Of a stretch of DNA of 64,000 nucleotides, positions 46,766 to 55,774 are shown piece by piece. The translations under genes were made by a program, and so were the position numbers. How positions within the stretch are numbered: the first letter of the stretch is position 1; every line of letters starts with the position of its first letter. The notes beneath the pieces are model-generated. The model ran no database searches. It was given only the letters and a program-made list of their open reading frames with translations, and had not been told where the DNA came from. Origin of the DNA: Roseovarius amoyensis (lineage in GTDB: Bacteria > Pseudomonadota > Alphaproteobacteria > Rhodobacterales > Rhodobacteraceae); NCBI RefSeq assembly GCF_003260265.1, contig NZ_QITQ01000010.1, positions 1 to 64,000 of the forward strand. Direction: 5' to 3'.

Positions 46766-47035
46766 ATGGAGATGTCCGAGACCGAAATGATGCTGAAAGG
46801 CTATGGGCTGACCACGGCGGAATTCTTCTACCGGATGCCCGACTATGAGCATGTGCTCAATTCCTTTGTCTGGCAGGAGTACGATATCGCGCCGGATCAC
46901 CCGCGCCTGTTCAGCTTTATCGAGTACTGGCAGGACCAGATCGAGGGGCCACTGCATTCGGTGCAGTTCACGCATCGCAAGATGATCGCACCGGGCGAAT
47001 GGCGTCAGCTGAAAGGGGAATTCCGCATTAACTGA
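46766..47035 (+). CDS. usg: Usg family protein
   Basis: The 89-residue soluble protein matches the Usg family, first noted beside tryptophan genes in Caulobacter. It has 'MMLKGYGLTTAEFFYRMPDY', 'VLNSFVWQEYDIAPDHPRLF' and 'SVQFTHRKMIAPGEW'. The biochemical role is unknown; here it is not near trp genes. The ATG at 46766 follows AAGGAG with 8-base spacing. The upstream region (46562-46765) is AT-rich and must carry promoters for both usg and gyrA. Confidence 0.85.
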   Translation: MEMSETEMMLKGYGLTTAEFFYRMPDYEHVLNSFVWQEYDIAPDHPRLFSFIEYWQDQIEGPLHSVQFTHRKMIAPGEWRQLKGEFRIN

Positions 47036-47048
47036 CGCCCTGCCGCGC

Positions 47049-47609
47049 TCAGGGGATGATGCGGGTGTATTTCATACCTTCGAGCGAGGCCCCCACCAGC
47101 GCACCGGCCTGGCCGAATACGACCGCGACGACCGGCGCCGTTGTGGTCACGGTGTCGGCACGCAGGTTGCCGCCCTGATCGTTGAAGACATATTCCACAT
47201 CCGCACCGGCGACCCAGCCCGATGCCCGGCGGAACCGCGCCAGCGCTTCTTCGGTCATGAAGAACAGGACATGGGCGAATTGCTGGGCGCCGATCTGCAG
47301 CCCGAAGCTACCCTTGGTGGCCGAGTAGAAATCAACCGTGACGCCGCCCACGCGCAGCGCGCCGCGGCCATAGCCGCCCCCGACGATGAAGCCGCCCTCG
47401 GTCATCAGTGGCATGACCAGCATGCCGGTGGACTTGTTGGCGATCTCGCGCGTGGCCGGGTAGGTGGTGAACATGTGGTTCAGGGTTGAATCGACGCGGG
47501 CGTCGATTTCCTGTGCCTTGTTGCTGCCCACGCCGTTGCCGCAACCCGCCAACAGCGGGGTGCCCGCAAGGACGCCCAAGGTGAAACTGCGTCTGGAAAG
47601 TATGCTCAT
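47049..47609 (-). CDS. YSC84-domain lipoprotein
   Basis: The 186-residue precursor has a lipoprotein signal 'RRSFTLGVLAGTPLLAGC' with Cys near residue 23 and a Tat-like twin Arg. The mature part matches the YSC84/DUF500 fold: 'MLVMPLMTEGGFIVGGGYGR', 'GLQIGAQQFAHVLFF' and 'VVAVVFGQAGALVGASLEGM'. In eukaryotes the domain binds lipids or actin; in bacteria these are envelope lipoproteins of unknown role. It is convergent with usg. The 210 bases before hemB hold no gene. Confidence 0.78.
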   Translation of the reverse strand: MSILSRRSFTLGVLAGTPLLAGCGNGVGSNKAQEIDARVDSTLNHMFTTYPATREIANKSTGMLVMPLMTEGGFIVGGGYGRGALRVGGVTVDFYSATKGSFGLQIGAQQFAHVLFFMTEEALARFRRASGWVAGADVEYVFNDQGGNLRADTVTTTAPVVAVVFGQAGALVGASLEGMKYTRIIP

Positions 47610-47819
47610 GGTTTCCGCCTGTTACTGCTTGATGCCGCTGCCGGCCTTGTTGTGCTGCCGGTCGCGGCCAGTATAGGCAGAACCGCCTGCAGTGTCACCC
47701 GGAAAGCGCCCGCTGGGCGGCATGTTGCCCATACCTTTACCCGGTGCCGGCCGGGCTGACGATGTGCCACGAAATTGGATGAAATAAGAGCGGGTTGCGG
47801 TGCGAATCTAAACCTTGCC

Positions 47820-48815
47820 TCACCCCAACGCACGGGCGGCCTGGGGCGCGAAATAGGTCAGGATGCCATCGCAGCCCGCACGCCGAAAGGCCATCAGGCT
47901 TTCCATCATCGCGCGGTCGCCGTCGATCCAGCCCGCCTGCGCGGCGGCCATGATCATCGCATATTCGCCCGACACCTGGTAGGCAAAGGTGGGCGTCCCG
48001 AAGCTGTCCTTTACCCGCCGGCAGATGTCCAGATAGGGCATCCCCGGCTTGACCATCACCATGTCTGCGCCCTCCGACAGGTCACGCGCGACACAGCGCA
48101 GCGCCTCGTCGGAATTGGCCGGATCCATCTGATAGGTCTTCTTGTCGCCCTTCAGCGCGCCGGATGCGCCCACCGCGTCGCGGAACGGCCCGTAAAAGGC
48201 CGAGGCGTATTTCGCCGCATAGGACATCAGCATCACGTTTTGGTGGCCTGCGCCCTCCAGCGCGGTGCGGATGGCGCTGATGCGGCCGTCCATCATGTCT
48301 GAGGGGCCGATGATGTCGACACCGGCTTCGGCCTGGGCAAGCGCCTGTTTCACCAGCGCCTCGACGGTTTCGTCGTTGACGATCTCGCCATCGACGACAA
48401 AGCCGTCATGGCCGGTATCGGAATAGGGGTCCAGCGCGACATCGGTCATCACCACGATGTCGGGCACCGCGTCCTTGATTGCACGGGTGGCGCGGTTGGA
48501 CAGGTTGTCGGGGTTCCACGCCTCGGCGCAGTCGGCGGTGCGCTTGTCCGACCCGGTATAGGGGAAAAGGCAGATCGCCGGGATACCCAGCGCCGCCGCC
48601 TCGCGCACGGCCTCGACCACGCGATCGACTGACCGGCGCACCACACCCGGCATCGAGGGCACGGGTTCCTCGACCCCTTCGCCATCGCGCACGAAGAGCG
48701 GCCAGATCAGGTCGCCCGGCGACAGCGTGGACTGCCTGACCAGCGCGCGCACGGCGGCGTTTTGGCGGGTGCGGCGCAGGCGGGTTGCGGGAAAGGGGGC
48801 CTGGATCGGGCGCAT
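47820..48815 (-). CDS. hemB: Delta-aminolevulinic acid dehydratase (porphobilinogen synthase)
   Basis: The 331-residue enzyme joins two aminolevulinates into porphobilinogen for heme and chlorophyll. The two Schiff-base lysines are in 'MSYAAKYASAFYGPF' near 203 and 'ADMVMVKPGMPYLD' near 256. The cysteines that bind zinc in other HemB forms are absent from 'VMTDVALDPYSDTGHDG', which fits the magnesium-dependent alphaproteobacterial type. The ATG at 48815 is preferred because AAGGA precedes it; in-frame ATGs at 48842 and 48872 lack ribosome sites. Confidence 0.92.
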   Translation of the reverse strand: MRPIQAPFPATRLRRTRQNAAVRALVRQSTLSPGDLIWPLFVRDGEGVEEPVPSMPGVVRRSVDRVVEAVREAAALGIPAICLFPYTGSDKRTADCAEAWNPDNLSNRATRAIKDAVPDIVVMTDVALDPYSDTGHDGFVVDGEIVNDETVEALVKQALAQAEAGVDIIGPSDMMDGRISAIRTALEGAGHQNVMLMSYAAKYASAFYGPFRDAVGASGALKGDKKTYQMDPANSDEALRCVARDLSEGADMVMVKPGMPYLDICRRVKDSFGTPTFAYQVSGEYAMIMAAAQAGWIDGDRAMMESLMAFRRAGCDGILTYFAPQAARALG

Positions 48816-48946
48816 GGTGGGTTTCCTTGTCGTTTCGGTCATGTCACTGGCATGGAAATTTCCCCATCTCAAGGGTAGGAATTGCCGCGCGGCGGCGCTA
48901 TGAGAGCAACGGCGACGAAGCCTTGGGCATTACAGGCGCTTGAGAC

Positions 48947-49474
48947 GTGGACTGGTACGACACCGTTTTCGAACTTATCGACATGCGCAGTTTCAGCAAC
49001 CTGTGGTTCTGGATCATGCTTGCCGTGATGTGGTCGTCGATGAGCCATTGGGTTCTGGGCGTGCCCTGGGACATGATCTTGCGCACCCGCAAACAGGGGG
49101 GGGCGGAGACACAGGCGGACCTGGAAACGATGGTGCGCATCAACACCAGGCGCATATTGCTGATTGCCTCAGAATCAGGGCTGCTGCTGGCGGCGTTCGG
49201 CAGCTTTGTGCTGACGTCGCTGGTGCTGCTGGGGTTCGTCTATGACAACGAATTCGCGCAGGCGGTGTTCATGCTGGGTTTTCCGATGACCTTGGTTGGT
49301 CTGGCCTCGATCGCGACGGCGCGGCGCATCCGCCGTGATGATCTGCAAGGTGATGCGCTGTACAAGGCGATGCGGCGCCACCGGGTGATCACGCAGGCGA
49401 TCGGCATGGTTTCGATCTTTGTCACCGCCATGTGGGGCATGCTGCAGAACATGAACATCGGCGCGCTGGGCTAG
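48947..49474 (+). CDS. Conserved four-helix membrane protein upstream of mfd
   Basis: The 175-residue protein has about four hydrophobic segments: 'NLWFWIMLAVMWSSMSHWV' near 20, 'LLIASESGLLLAAFGSFVLT' near 70, 'FMLGFPMTLVGLASIATA' near 107 and 'AIGMVSIFVTAMWGM' near 152. The start is GTG. Homologues in Rhodobacteraceae have been labelled a component of the SufBCD complex, but nothing visible here supports a Fe-S role. It ends 12 bases before mfd. Confidence 0.6.
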   Translation: MDWYDTVFELIDMRSFSNLWFWIMLAVMWSSMSHWVLGVPWDMILRTRKQGGAETQADLETMVRINTRRILLIASESGLLLAAFGSFVLTSLVLLGFVYDNEFAQAVFMLGFPMTLVGLASIATARRIRRDDLQGDALYKAMRRHRVITQAIGMVSIFVTAMWGMLQNMNIGALG

Positions 49475-49486
49475 GGCCAGCGGGCG

Positions 49487-52400
49487 ATGGGCGAAACAAG
49501 CAAGATTGCGGTTGGCGGTGCGCCCGAGGGGTTCGATGCGCGCCTGGTGCTGGACGAGGCCGCGCGTGCCGGCGGCCCGGTCATCCATGTTGCGCGCGAC
49601 GACAAGCGCATGGCGCAGATGGCCGAGGCGCTGGCGTTCTTTTACCCCTCCATGCCGGTGCTCCGGTTTCCCGGCTGGGATTGCCTGCCCTATGACCGGA
49701 TGTCGCCCAACCCCGAGATATCGGCGGCGCGCATGGCGACGCTGGCGACGCTGGTGCATCGTCCGCCCGAACGGTTCGTCGTTCTGACCACGCTCAACGC
49801 CGCCACCCAGCGGGTGCCCGCGCGCGAGGTGCTGAACGGGGCGACCTTCGTGGCCGAGGTCGACAGCCGCGTGGATGAGGCGGCGCTGAAGAATTTTCTG
49901 GTGCGGATGGGCTTTTCCCAAAGCCCGACTGTAACCGAGCCGGGTGATTTCGCCGTGCGCGGGGGCATCATCGACATCTACCCGCCGGGGGCGGGCGGGC
50001 CGGTGCGCCTGGACCTGTTCGGCGACGTGCTGGACGGGGTGCGCCGGTTCGACCCGGCGACCCAGCGCACCACTGAAAAACTGACGCGCGTCGAACTGGC
50101 CCCCGCCAGCGAGGTGATTCTCGACGAGGCGGCGATCACGCGGTTTCGCCAGAACTATCGTATCGAATTCGGCGCCGCCGGCAGCGACGATCCGCTCTAC
50201 GAGGCGGTCAGCGCCGGCCGCAAGAGCGCCGGTATTGAACACTGGCTGCCGTTCTTTCATGACCGGCTGGAGACGCTGTTCGACTATCTGCCGGACGCGC
50301 CGGTGACGCTGGACGATCAGACCGCCAACGGCCGCACCGCCCGGTGGGAGGCGGTCTGCGACCAGTACGGCGCGCGCCGCCATGCGCTGGGCCAGAGGGG
50401 GGCCGGCAGCGTCTACAAGCCGGTGCCGCCCGAGACGCTTTATCTTGACCCGGCGGCGTGGGATGTGGCGGTTGCCGGGCGGCGCTGCCTGTCCTTTTCG
50501 CCCCTGCCGCAAAGCCCCGGCCCCGGCGTGATCGACGCGGGCGGGCGCATCGGGCGCAGCTTTGCGCCCGAGCGGCAGCAGGAAAACGTCAACCTATTCA
50601 GCGTCCTGAAGGACCACGTCGAGGCCAAGCTGGAGGTCGGGCCGGTGCTGATCGCGGCCTTTTCCGAGGGGGCGCGCGAACGCCTTGAAGGGCTGCTGGA
50701 GGATGAAGGCCTGATCGGTGCGGTCGGCTTGCGCGATGCGGGTGGGCTGGGGCGGCACGGGCTGCACGTGACGGTCTGGGGGCTGGAGCAAGGGTTCGAG
50801 GCGCCATTTGGCGATGCCTGCCTGACGGTCATTGCCGAGCAGGATATCCTGGGCGACCGGCTGATCCGCGCGCCGCGCCGGCGCCGGCGGGCCGAGAACT
50901 TTCTGACCGAAGCGCAGTCGCTCAGCACGGGCGACCTGGTGGTGCATGTCGACCACGGCATCGGGCGCTATCACGGGCTTGAGGTGATCACCGCCGCCGG
51001 TGCCGCGCATGAATGTCTGAGCCTGGAATACGCCGAGGGCGCGCGGCTGTACCTGCCGGTCGAAAACATCGAACTGCTCAGCCGCTACGGGCACGAAGAG
51101 GGGATGCTCGACCGCTTGGGTGGGGGGGCATGGCAGGCGCGCAAGGCCCGGATGAAGGAACGCATCCGCGAGATGGCCGACCGGCTGATCCGGATCGCGG
51201 CCGAACGCGCATTGCGCCGCGCCCCGGTGCTGGAGCCTGAACATCACGCGTGGGAGGCATTCGCCGCACGCTTTCCCTATGAAGAAACTGACGACCAGCT
51301 CAGCGCCATCGGCGAGGTGCTCAACGATATGGCCTCGGGCACGCCGATGGACCGGTTGATCTGCGGCGACGTGGGGTTCGGCAAGACCGAGGTGGCCATG
51401 CGCGCGGCCTTTGTCGCGGCGATGCAGGGCCTTCAGGTGGCGGTGATCGCGCCGACGACACTGCTGGCGCGCCAGCATTACCAGAGCTTTGCCGAGCGGT
51501 TTCGCGGCTTTCCCGTCAGTGTACGACCGCTGTCGCGGTTTGTTTCGCAAAAGGACGCCGCGGCGACGCGTGCGGCGATGGCCGACGGCAAGGTCGATAT
51601 CGTGGTGGGCACGCACGCGCTGTTGGCCAAGGGCGTGCGCTTTGCCAACCTGGGGCTGCTGGTGATTGACGAGGAACAGCGTTTCGGCGTCGCCCACAAG
51701 GAACGCCTGAAACAGATGCGGTCCGACGTGCATGTGCTGACGCTGACCGCGACGCCAATTCCGCGCACGCTGCAGCTCAGCCTGTCGGGGGTGCGCGACC
51801 TGTCGATCATCGCCACCCCGCCGGTGGACCGGCTGTCGGTGCGCACCTATGTCAGCGAGTTCGATCCCGTTACCGTGCGCGAGGCGCTGCTGCGCGAACA
51901 TTACCGCGGCGGCCAGAGCTTTTTCGTCGTGCCCCGCATCGACGACCTGCCCGAGGTCGAGGACTTCCTGGCCCAGCAGGTGCCCGAGGTCAGCTTTGTC
52001 GTGGCGCACGGGCAGATGGCGGCGGGGGAACTCGACAGCCGCATGAACGCCTTTTACGATGGCAAGTACGACGTGCTGGTGGCCACGACCATCGTCGAAT
52101 CGGGGCTCGATATCCCGGCGGCGAACACGATGGTGATCTGGCGTGCCGACATGTTCGGGCTGGCCCAACTTTACCAGATCCGCGGGCGGGTGGGCCGATC
52201 CAAGCTGCGCGCCTATGCCTATCTGACCACCAAGCCACGGGTGCCGCTGTCGCCGGCAGCGCAGAAACGTCTGCGGGTGCTGGGCAGCCTCGACACGCTG
52301 GGGGCGGGGTTCACCCTGGCCAGCCAGGACCTGGACATGCGCGGCGCCGGCAACCTCTTGGGCGAGGAACAGTCGGGCCAGATGCGCGACGTGGGGTTCG

Positions 52401-52942
52401 AACTTTACCAGTCGATGCTGGAAGAGGCGATCGCCAAGATCCGCGCCGGCGAGATGGAGGGCCTGACAGAACCGGACGAACAATGGGCGCCGCAGATCAA
52501 CCTGGGCGTTCCGGTGCTGATCCCCGAAAACTATGTGCCCGACCTGGATGTGCGGCTGGGGCTTTACCGCAGGCTGAGCCAGTTGCACGGCAAGGTCGAG
52601 CTGGAAGGCTTCGCCGCCGAACTGATCGACCGTTTCGGCAAGCTGCCCAGAGAGGTCAACACCCTGCTGCTGGTGGTGCGGATCAAGGAGATGTGCAAAC
52701 GCGCGGGCATTGCCCGGCTTGATGGCGGGCCGCGCGGCGCGACGATCCAGTTCCACGACGACAAGTTCGCCAACCCCGCGGGTTTGGTCGAATTCATCCG
52801 CGATCAAAAGGGGCTGGCCAAGGTGCGCGACAACAAGATCGTCGTGCGGCGGGACTGGAAGAAGGATTCAGACAAGATCAAGGGCGCATTCGCCATCGCC
52901 CGCGACCTGGCGCAAAAGGTCAGGGAAGCGGGAAAAACCTGA
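49487..52942 (+). CDS. mfd: Transcription-repair coupling factor
   Basis: The 1151-residue DNA translocase removes stalled RNA polymerase and recruits UvrA. The order is as expected: an N-terminal UvrB-homology region ('FPGWDCLPYDRMSPNPEISA' near 62), the RNA polymerase-interaction domain ('LVVHVDHGIGRYHGLEVI' near 486), and helicase motifs 'CGDVGFGKTEVAMRAAFVAA' near 626 and 'LVIDEEQRFGVAHKERLKQM' near 725. The TRG relay 'ESGLDIPAANTMVIWRADMF' follows near 870, and a D7 domain ends the protein. Length is normal. The start overlaps no other gene; downstream is a hairpin-rich gap. Confidence 0.95.
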   Translation: MGETSKIAVGGAPEGFDARLVLDEAARAGGPVIHVARDDKRMAQMAEALAFFYPSMPVLRFPGWDCLPYDRMSPNPEISAARMATLATLVHRPPERFVVLTTLNAATQRVPAREVLNGATFVAEVDSRVDEAALKNFLVRMGFSQSPTVTEPGDFAVRGGIIDIYPPGAGGPVRLDLFGDVLDGVRRFDPATQRTTEKLTRVELAPASEVILDEAAITRFRQNYRIEFGAAGSDDPLYEAVSAGRKSAGIEHWLPFFHDRLETLFDYLPDAPVTLDDQTANGRTARWEAVCDQYGARRHALGQRGAGSVYKPVPPETLYLDPAAWDVAVAGRRCLSFSPLPQSPGPGVIDAGGRIGRSFAPERQQENVNLFSVLKDHVEAKLEVGPVLIAAFSEGARERLEGLLEDEGLIGAVGLRDAGGLGRHGLHVTVWGLEQGFEAPFGDACLTVIAEQDILGDRLIRAPRRRRRAENFLTEAQSLSTGDLVVHVDHGIGRYHGLEVITAAGAAHECLSLEYAEGARLYLPVENIELLSRYGHEEGMLDRLGGGAWQARKARMKERIREMADRLIRIAAERALRRAPVLEPEHHAWEAFAARFPYEETDDQLSAIGEVLNDMASGTPMDRLICGDVGFGKTEVAMRAAFVAAMQGLQVAVIAPTTLLARQHYQSFAERFRGFPVSVRPLSRFVSQKDAAATRAAMADGKVDIVVGTHALLAKGVRFANLGLLVIDEEQRFGVAHKERLKQMRSDVHVLTLTATPIPRTLQLSLSGVRDLSIIATPPVDRLSVRTYVSEFDPVTVREALLREHYRGGQSFFVVPRIDDLPEVEDFLAQQVPEVSFVVAHGQMAAGELDSRMNAFYDGKYDVLVATTIVESGLDIPAANTMVIWRADMFGLAQLYQIRGRVGRSKLRAYAYLTTKPRVPLSPAAQKRLRVLGSLDTLGAGFTLASQDLDMRGAGNLLGEEQSGQMRDVGFELYQSMLEEAIAKIRAGEMEGLTEPDEQWAPQINLGVPVLIPENYVPDLDVRLGLYRRLSQLHGKVELEGFAAELIDRFGKLPREVNTLLLVVRIKEMCKRAGIARLDGGPRGATIQFHDDKFANPAGLVEFIRDQKGLAKVRDNKIVVRRDWKKDSDKIKGAFAIARDLAQKVREAGKT

Positions 52943-53018
52943 TATGTCAGGATTTTGTCTGGTATCGTTAAAAAGATACTACGGCATCTCTTTGCTTCTT
53001 GCGCCCCGCGCCTGACCC

Positions 53019-53047
53019 GGGGCCTCTTGTCAGAGGGGCGAGGCCCC
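53019..53047. terminator. Hairpin between mfd and a convergent small gene
   Basis: GGGGCCTC (53019-53026) pairs with GAGGCCCC (53040-53047) around a 13-base loop in the 150-base gap between convergent genes. A second small dyad, GTATC/GATAC (52962-52979), precedes it just after the mfd stop. Confidence 0.45.
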
Positions 53048-53092
53048 GGCTCGGGGCCGGGACGGGGCCAGCCAGCGGCCGGCGCGAATGCC

Positions 53093-53350
53093 TTATTCCT
53101 TTTCCTTGCCGCCGGTCTTGCCGCCCGGCTGGCGGGTCTTGAACGCCTTGACCCGTTCGGCCAGCAGCGTGCGCGCCTTCATGTTGGCGCGGCGCACCCG
53201 CATCGAGGTCAGGAACGCCTCTTCGGCGGTTTGCGAGGTGGCGCCCAGCACCTTGACGATGTCGTTCACCACCTGTTCGTCGCCCGACGCATCGATATAG
53301 CGGATCACCTGCGTTGCCAGGTCGTCGGCCAGTTCCTCGGTCACGCCCAT
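53093..53350 (-). CDS. Conserved hypothetical protein, 85 residues
   Basis: I do not recognise a named family. The protein is mainly helical, with an acidic N-terminus ('TEELADDLATQVIRYIDASG') and a Lys/Gly-rich tail ('KTRQPGGKTGGKEKE'). There is no signal peptide or membrane segment. It starts 4 bases after the hydrolase gene ends on the same strand and is likely co-expressed with it. Role is unknown. Confidence 0.7.
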   Translation of the reverse strand: MGVTEELADDLATQVIRYIDASGDEQVVNDIVKVLGATSQTAEEAFLTSMRVRRANMKARTLLAERVKAFKTRQPGGKTGGKEKE

Positions 53351-53354
53351 GTGC

Positions 53355-54008
53355 CTACCTCGTGGTTTCTGTCAGGCGGCGTTTCACGTAATCGGTGACC
53401 GTCCCGATCATCTGGTCCATGTACGGGTCTTCGAAGAAGTGGCCGGCGCCCTCGATCTCTTCGTGGGTGACGGTGATGCCCTGCTGTTCCTGCAGCTTGC
53501 GCACCAGGGTGCGGGTGTCCGGCGGGGGGGCAACGCGATCGGCGGCGCCGTTGATGATCAGCCCTGATGACGGGCAGGGTGCGAGGAACGAGAAATCGTA
53601 CATGTTGGCTGGCGGGCTGGCCGAGATAAAACCGGTGATCTCGGGCCGGCGCATCAAAAGCTGCATGCCGATCCAGGCGCCGAACGAGAACCCGGCGACC
53701 CAGCAATGCTTGGAATTGTTGTTCATCGACTGCAAATAGTCCAGTGCGGCGGCGGCGTCTGACAGCTCGCCCACACCCTGGTCATATTCGCCCTGACTGC
53801 GCCCTACGCCGCGGAAATTGAACCGCAGCACGGTAAAGCCCATGTTGTAGAATGCGTAGTGCAGGTTATAGACAACCTTGTTGTTCATCGTGCCGCCGAA
53901 CTGCGGGTGGGGATGCAGCACGATAGCAATCGGCGCGTCCTTTTCGCGTTGCGGGTGATAGCGGCCTTCGAGCCGGCCTTCGGGGCCGGGAAAGATTACC
54001 TCGGGCAT
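53355..54008 (-). CDS. Alpha/beta hydrolase
   Basis: The 217-residue hydrolase resembles the short CinD/YsgA-like alpha/beta hydrolases of proteobacteria. The nucleophile Ser sits in 'WVAGFSFGAWIG' near residue 107. The acid and base are likely Asp in 'GAADRVAPPPD' near 159 and His in 'EGAGHFFEDPYMDQ' near 190. 'LHPHPQFGGTMNNKVV' near 31 is the oxyanion-hole region. The substrate is unknown. It is divergent from the suf operon regulator. Confidence 0.8.
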   Translation of the reverse strand: MPEVIFPGPEGRLEGRYHPQREKDAPIAIVLHPHPQFGGTMNNKVVYNLHYAFYNMGFTVLRFNFRGVGRSQGEYDQGVGELSDAAAALDYLQSMNNNSKHCWVAGFSFGAWIGMQLLMRRPEITGFISASPPANMYDFSFLAPCPSSGLIINGAADRVAPPPDTRTLVRKLQEQQGITVTHEEIEGAGHFFEDPYMDQMIGTVTDYVKRRLTETTR

Positions 54009-54162
54009 AGGGTCATATTGTCCATCTTTCGGGGCACCGGGGATCGTTGACGGCCAATCCCGCGGCCTTTACGTTGATCTGGTTTCCAGCTTTGGCTGGA
54101 TGGGCTTTCAGCGAGATAAGCTTTGCAGGTCGTCAGGTCAATCTGTTCGCGGGGACGGACGC

Positions 54163-54624
54163 ATGAAACTGAGCACGAAAGGGCGCTACGCGATGGTGGC
54201 GCTGGTCGATATCGCGCTGATGCAGGGCGAGGGGCTGGTCACGCTGGGCGAGATCGCCAAGCGGCAGGACATTTCGCTGCCGTATCTGGAACAGCTGTTC
54301 GTCAAACTGCGCCGCGCCAAGCTGGTTGAATCGGTCCGCGGGCCGGGCGGCGGCTATCGCCTGGCGCGGCCGGCCTCGGAAATCCGGGTGTTCGACGTGT
54401 TGCATGCGGTCGACGAAACCGTCGATGCGCTGCATATGGGCGCCGGCGCGTCGGGCGGCACCAGCGGGTCGCGCGCGCAGTCGATGACCAATCGGTTGTG
54501 GGAAGGGCTGAGCGCGCATGTTTACGTGTTCCTGCACCAGACCCGGCTGAGCGACGTGGTGACCAATTCGCTGGCGCCCTGTCCGGCGGTGCCGACGCTG
54601 TTTTCGGTGGTGGACGACGAATAA
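54163..54624 (+). CDS. iscR: Rrf2-family regulator, IscR-like
   Basis: The 153-residue regulator has the Rrf2 winged helix: 'MKLSTKGRYAMVALVDIALM', 'EIAKRQDISLPYLEQLFVKL' and 'SVRGPGGGYRLARPASEIRV'. Where E. coli IscR has three cluster-binding cysteines near residues 92-104, this protein has 'MGAGASGGTSGSRAQSMT' with none. A single Cys remains near the C-terminus ('LAPCPAVP'). Cysteine-poor IscR forms are described in Rhodobacter. It leads the suf operon and probably represses it. The start at 54163 matches homologues; the frame upstream is not used. Confidence 0.85.
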   Translation: MKLSTKGRYAMVALVDIALMQGEGLVTLGEIAKRQDISLPYLEQLFVKLRRAKLVESVRGPGGGYRLARPASEIRVFDVLHAVDETVDALHMGAGASGGTSGSRAQSMTNRLWEGLSAHVYVFLHQTRLSDVVTNSLAPCPAVPTLFSVVDDE

Positions 54625-54730
54625 GCACGGGTGCTAAGGCACAGCCGATGCGATGGGGGCGCCGCCCCCGTCACGGCCCGGGGCCGCGACTCCCCCGGGG
54701 TATTTGACCCAGAAAGAAGCAGGGGAAGCA

Positions 54731-55756
54731 ATGGCGCGGGTCTATCTGGACTACAACGCGACGGCGCCGCTGAGGCCCGAGGCGCGTGCGGCGATGATCG
54801 AGGCGATGGATCTGGCCGGCAACCCGTCGAGCGTACACGCCGAGGGGCGCGCGGCGCGCGGGTTGGTCGAGCGCGCACGCGCGCGGGTGGCGGCGGCCGT
54901 GGGCGCGAAGCCGCAGGAAGTGGTCTTTACCGCCGGCGCGACCGAGGCGGCGAGCGTTCTGGCGCGCTGGCCGGGGCCGGTGCGGGTGCAGGACACCGCC
55001 CATGATGCGTTGTGGTCGCACCGGCGTGAGACGGGCGAGGGGACGGCGATCCTCGCCATGGGGCTGGCCAATTCCGAGACCGGCATCCTGACCGAGCCGC
55101 CGGCCGAGCGCGAGGGCGTCTTGCTGCTGGATATCACTCAGGCGGTGGGGCGGGTGTCGTTCTCTTTTGCCTGGAGTGGGGCGGATATCTGCGTCATGTC
55201 AGCGCACAAGCTGGGCGGACCCAAGGGTGTGGGGGCCCTGATCGTGCGCGAGGGGTTGGAAATACCGGCCCTCAGCCTGGGGGGCGGACAAGAGATGGGG
55301 CGGCGATCCGGCACGGAAAATGTCATTGGAATCGCGGGGTTCGCCGCCGCGGCGGACGCGGCGATGCGCGACCAGGAGGCCGGGACCTGGACGCGCGTCG
55401 AGGAACTTAGAAACATTCTAGAATCTTGCCTTGTGGATTCCGCCCAAGAGACTATTTTTGTCGGGAAATCGGATCGGCGCTTGCCCAACACAGCCTGCTT
55501 CATCACACCGGGCTGGAAGGGAGAGACGCAGGTAATGGCGATGGACCTGGCCGGGTTCGCGGTCTCGTCGGGATCGGCCTGTTCCAGCGGCAAGGTGCGT
55601 GCCAGCCGCGTGCTGCAGGCGATGGGCTTTGATGCGGACCACGCGGCATGCGCGGTACGTGTCTCTCTGGGGCCGGCGACGACCGAGGACGATGTAACGC
55701 GCTTTGCCAAAACCTGGGCAGGGCTGCACGAAAAACATCGCGCCCGCGTGGCGTGA
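54731..55756 (+). CDS. Cysteine desulfurase, NifS/IscS-like
   Basis: The 341-residue PLP enzyme takes sulfur from cysteine for Fe-S assembly. It begins 'ARVYLDYNATAPLRPEARAA', has the PLP Lys in 'MSAHKLGGPKGVGALI' near 160 and a catalytic Cys in 'SSGSACSSGKVRASRVLQAM' near 285. It is shorter than classical IscS. It differs from the SufS encoded at the end of the same operon. The ATG at 54731 has AGGGGAAG upstream. Confidence 0.85.
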   Translation: MARVYLDYNATAPLRPEARAAMIEAMDLAGNPSSVHAEGRAARGLVERARARVAAAVGAKPQEVVFTAGATEAASVLARWPGPVRVQDTAHDALWSHRRETGEGTAILAMGLANSETGILTEPPAEREGVLLLDITQAVGRVSFSFAWSGADICVMSAHKLGGPKGVGALIVREGLEIPALSLGGGQEMGRRSGTENVIGIAGFAAAADAAMRDQEAGTWTRVEELRNILESCLVDSAQETIFVGKSDRRLPNTACFITPGWKGETQVMAMDLAGFAVSSGSACSSGKVRASRVLQAMGFDADHAACAVRVSLGPATTEDDVTRFAKTWAGLHEKHRARVA

Positions 55757-55774
55757 CGCGAAAGGAGTTTGGGC

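Noticed and set aside
50594..52807. 737-codon minus-strand frame inside mfd
   Set aside because: Antisense to the helicase domains of mfd, no recognisable domain.
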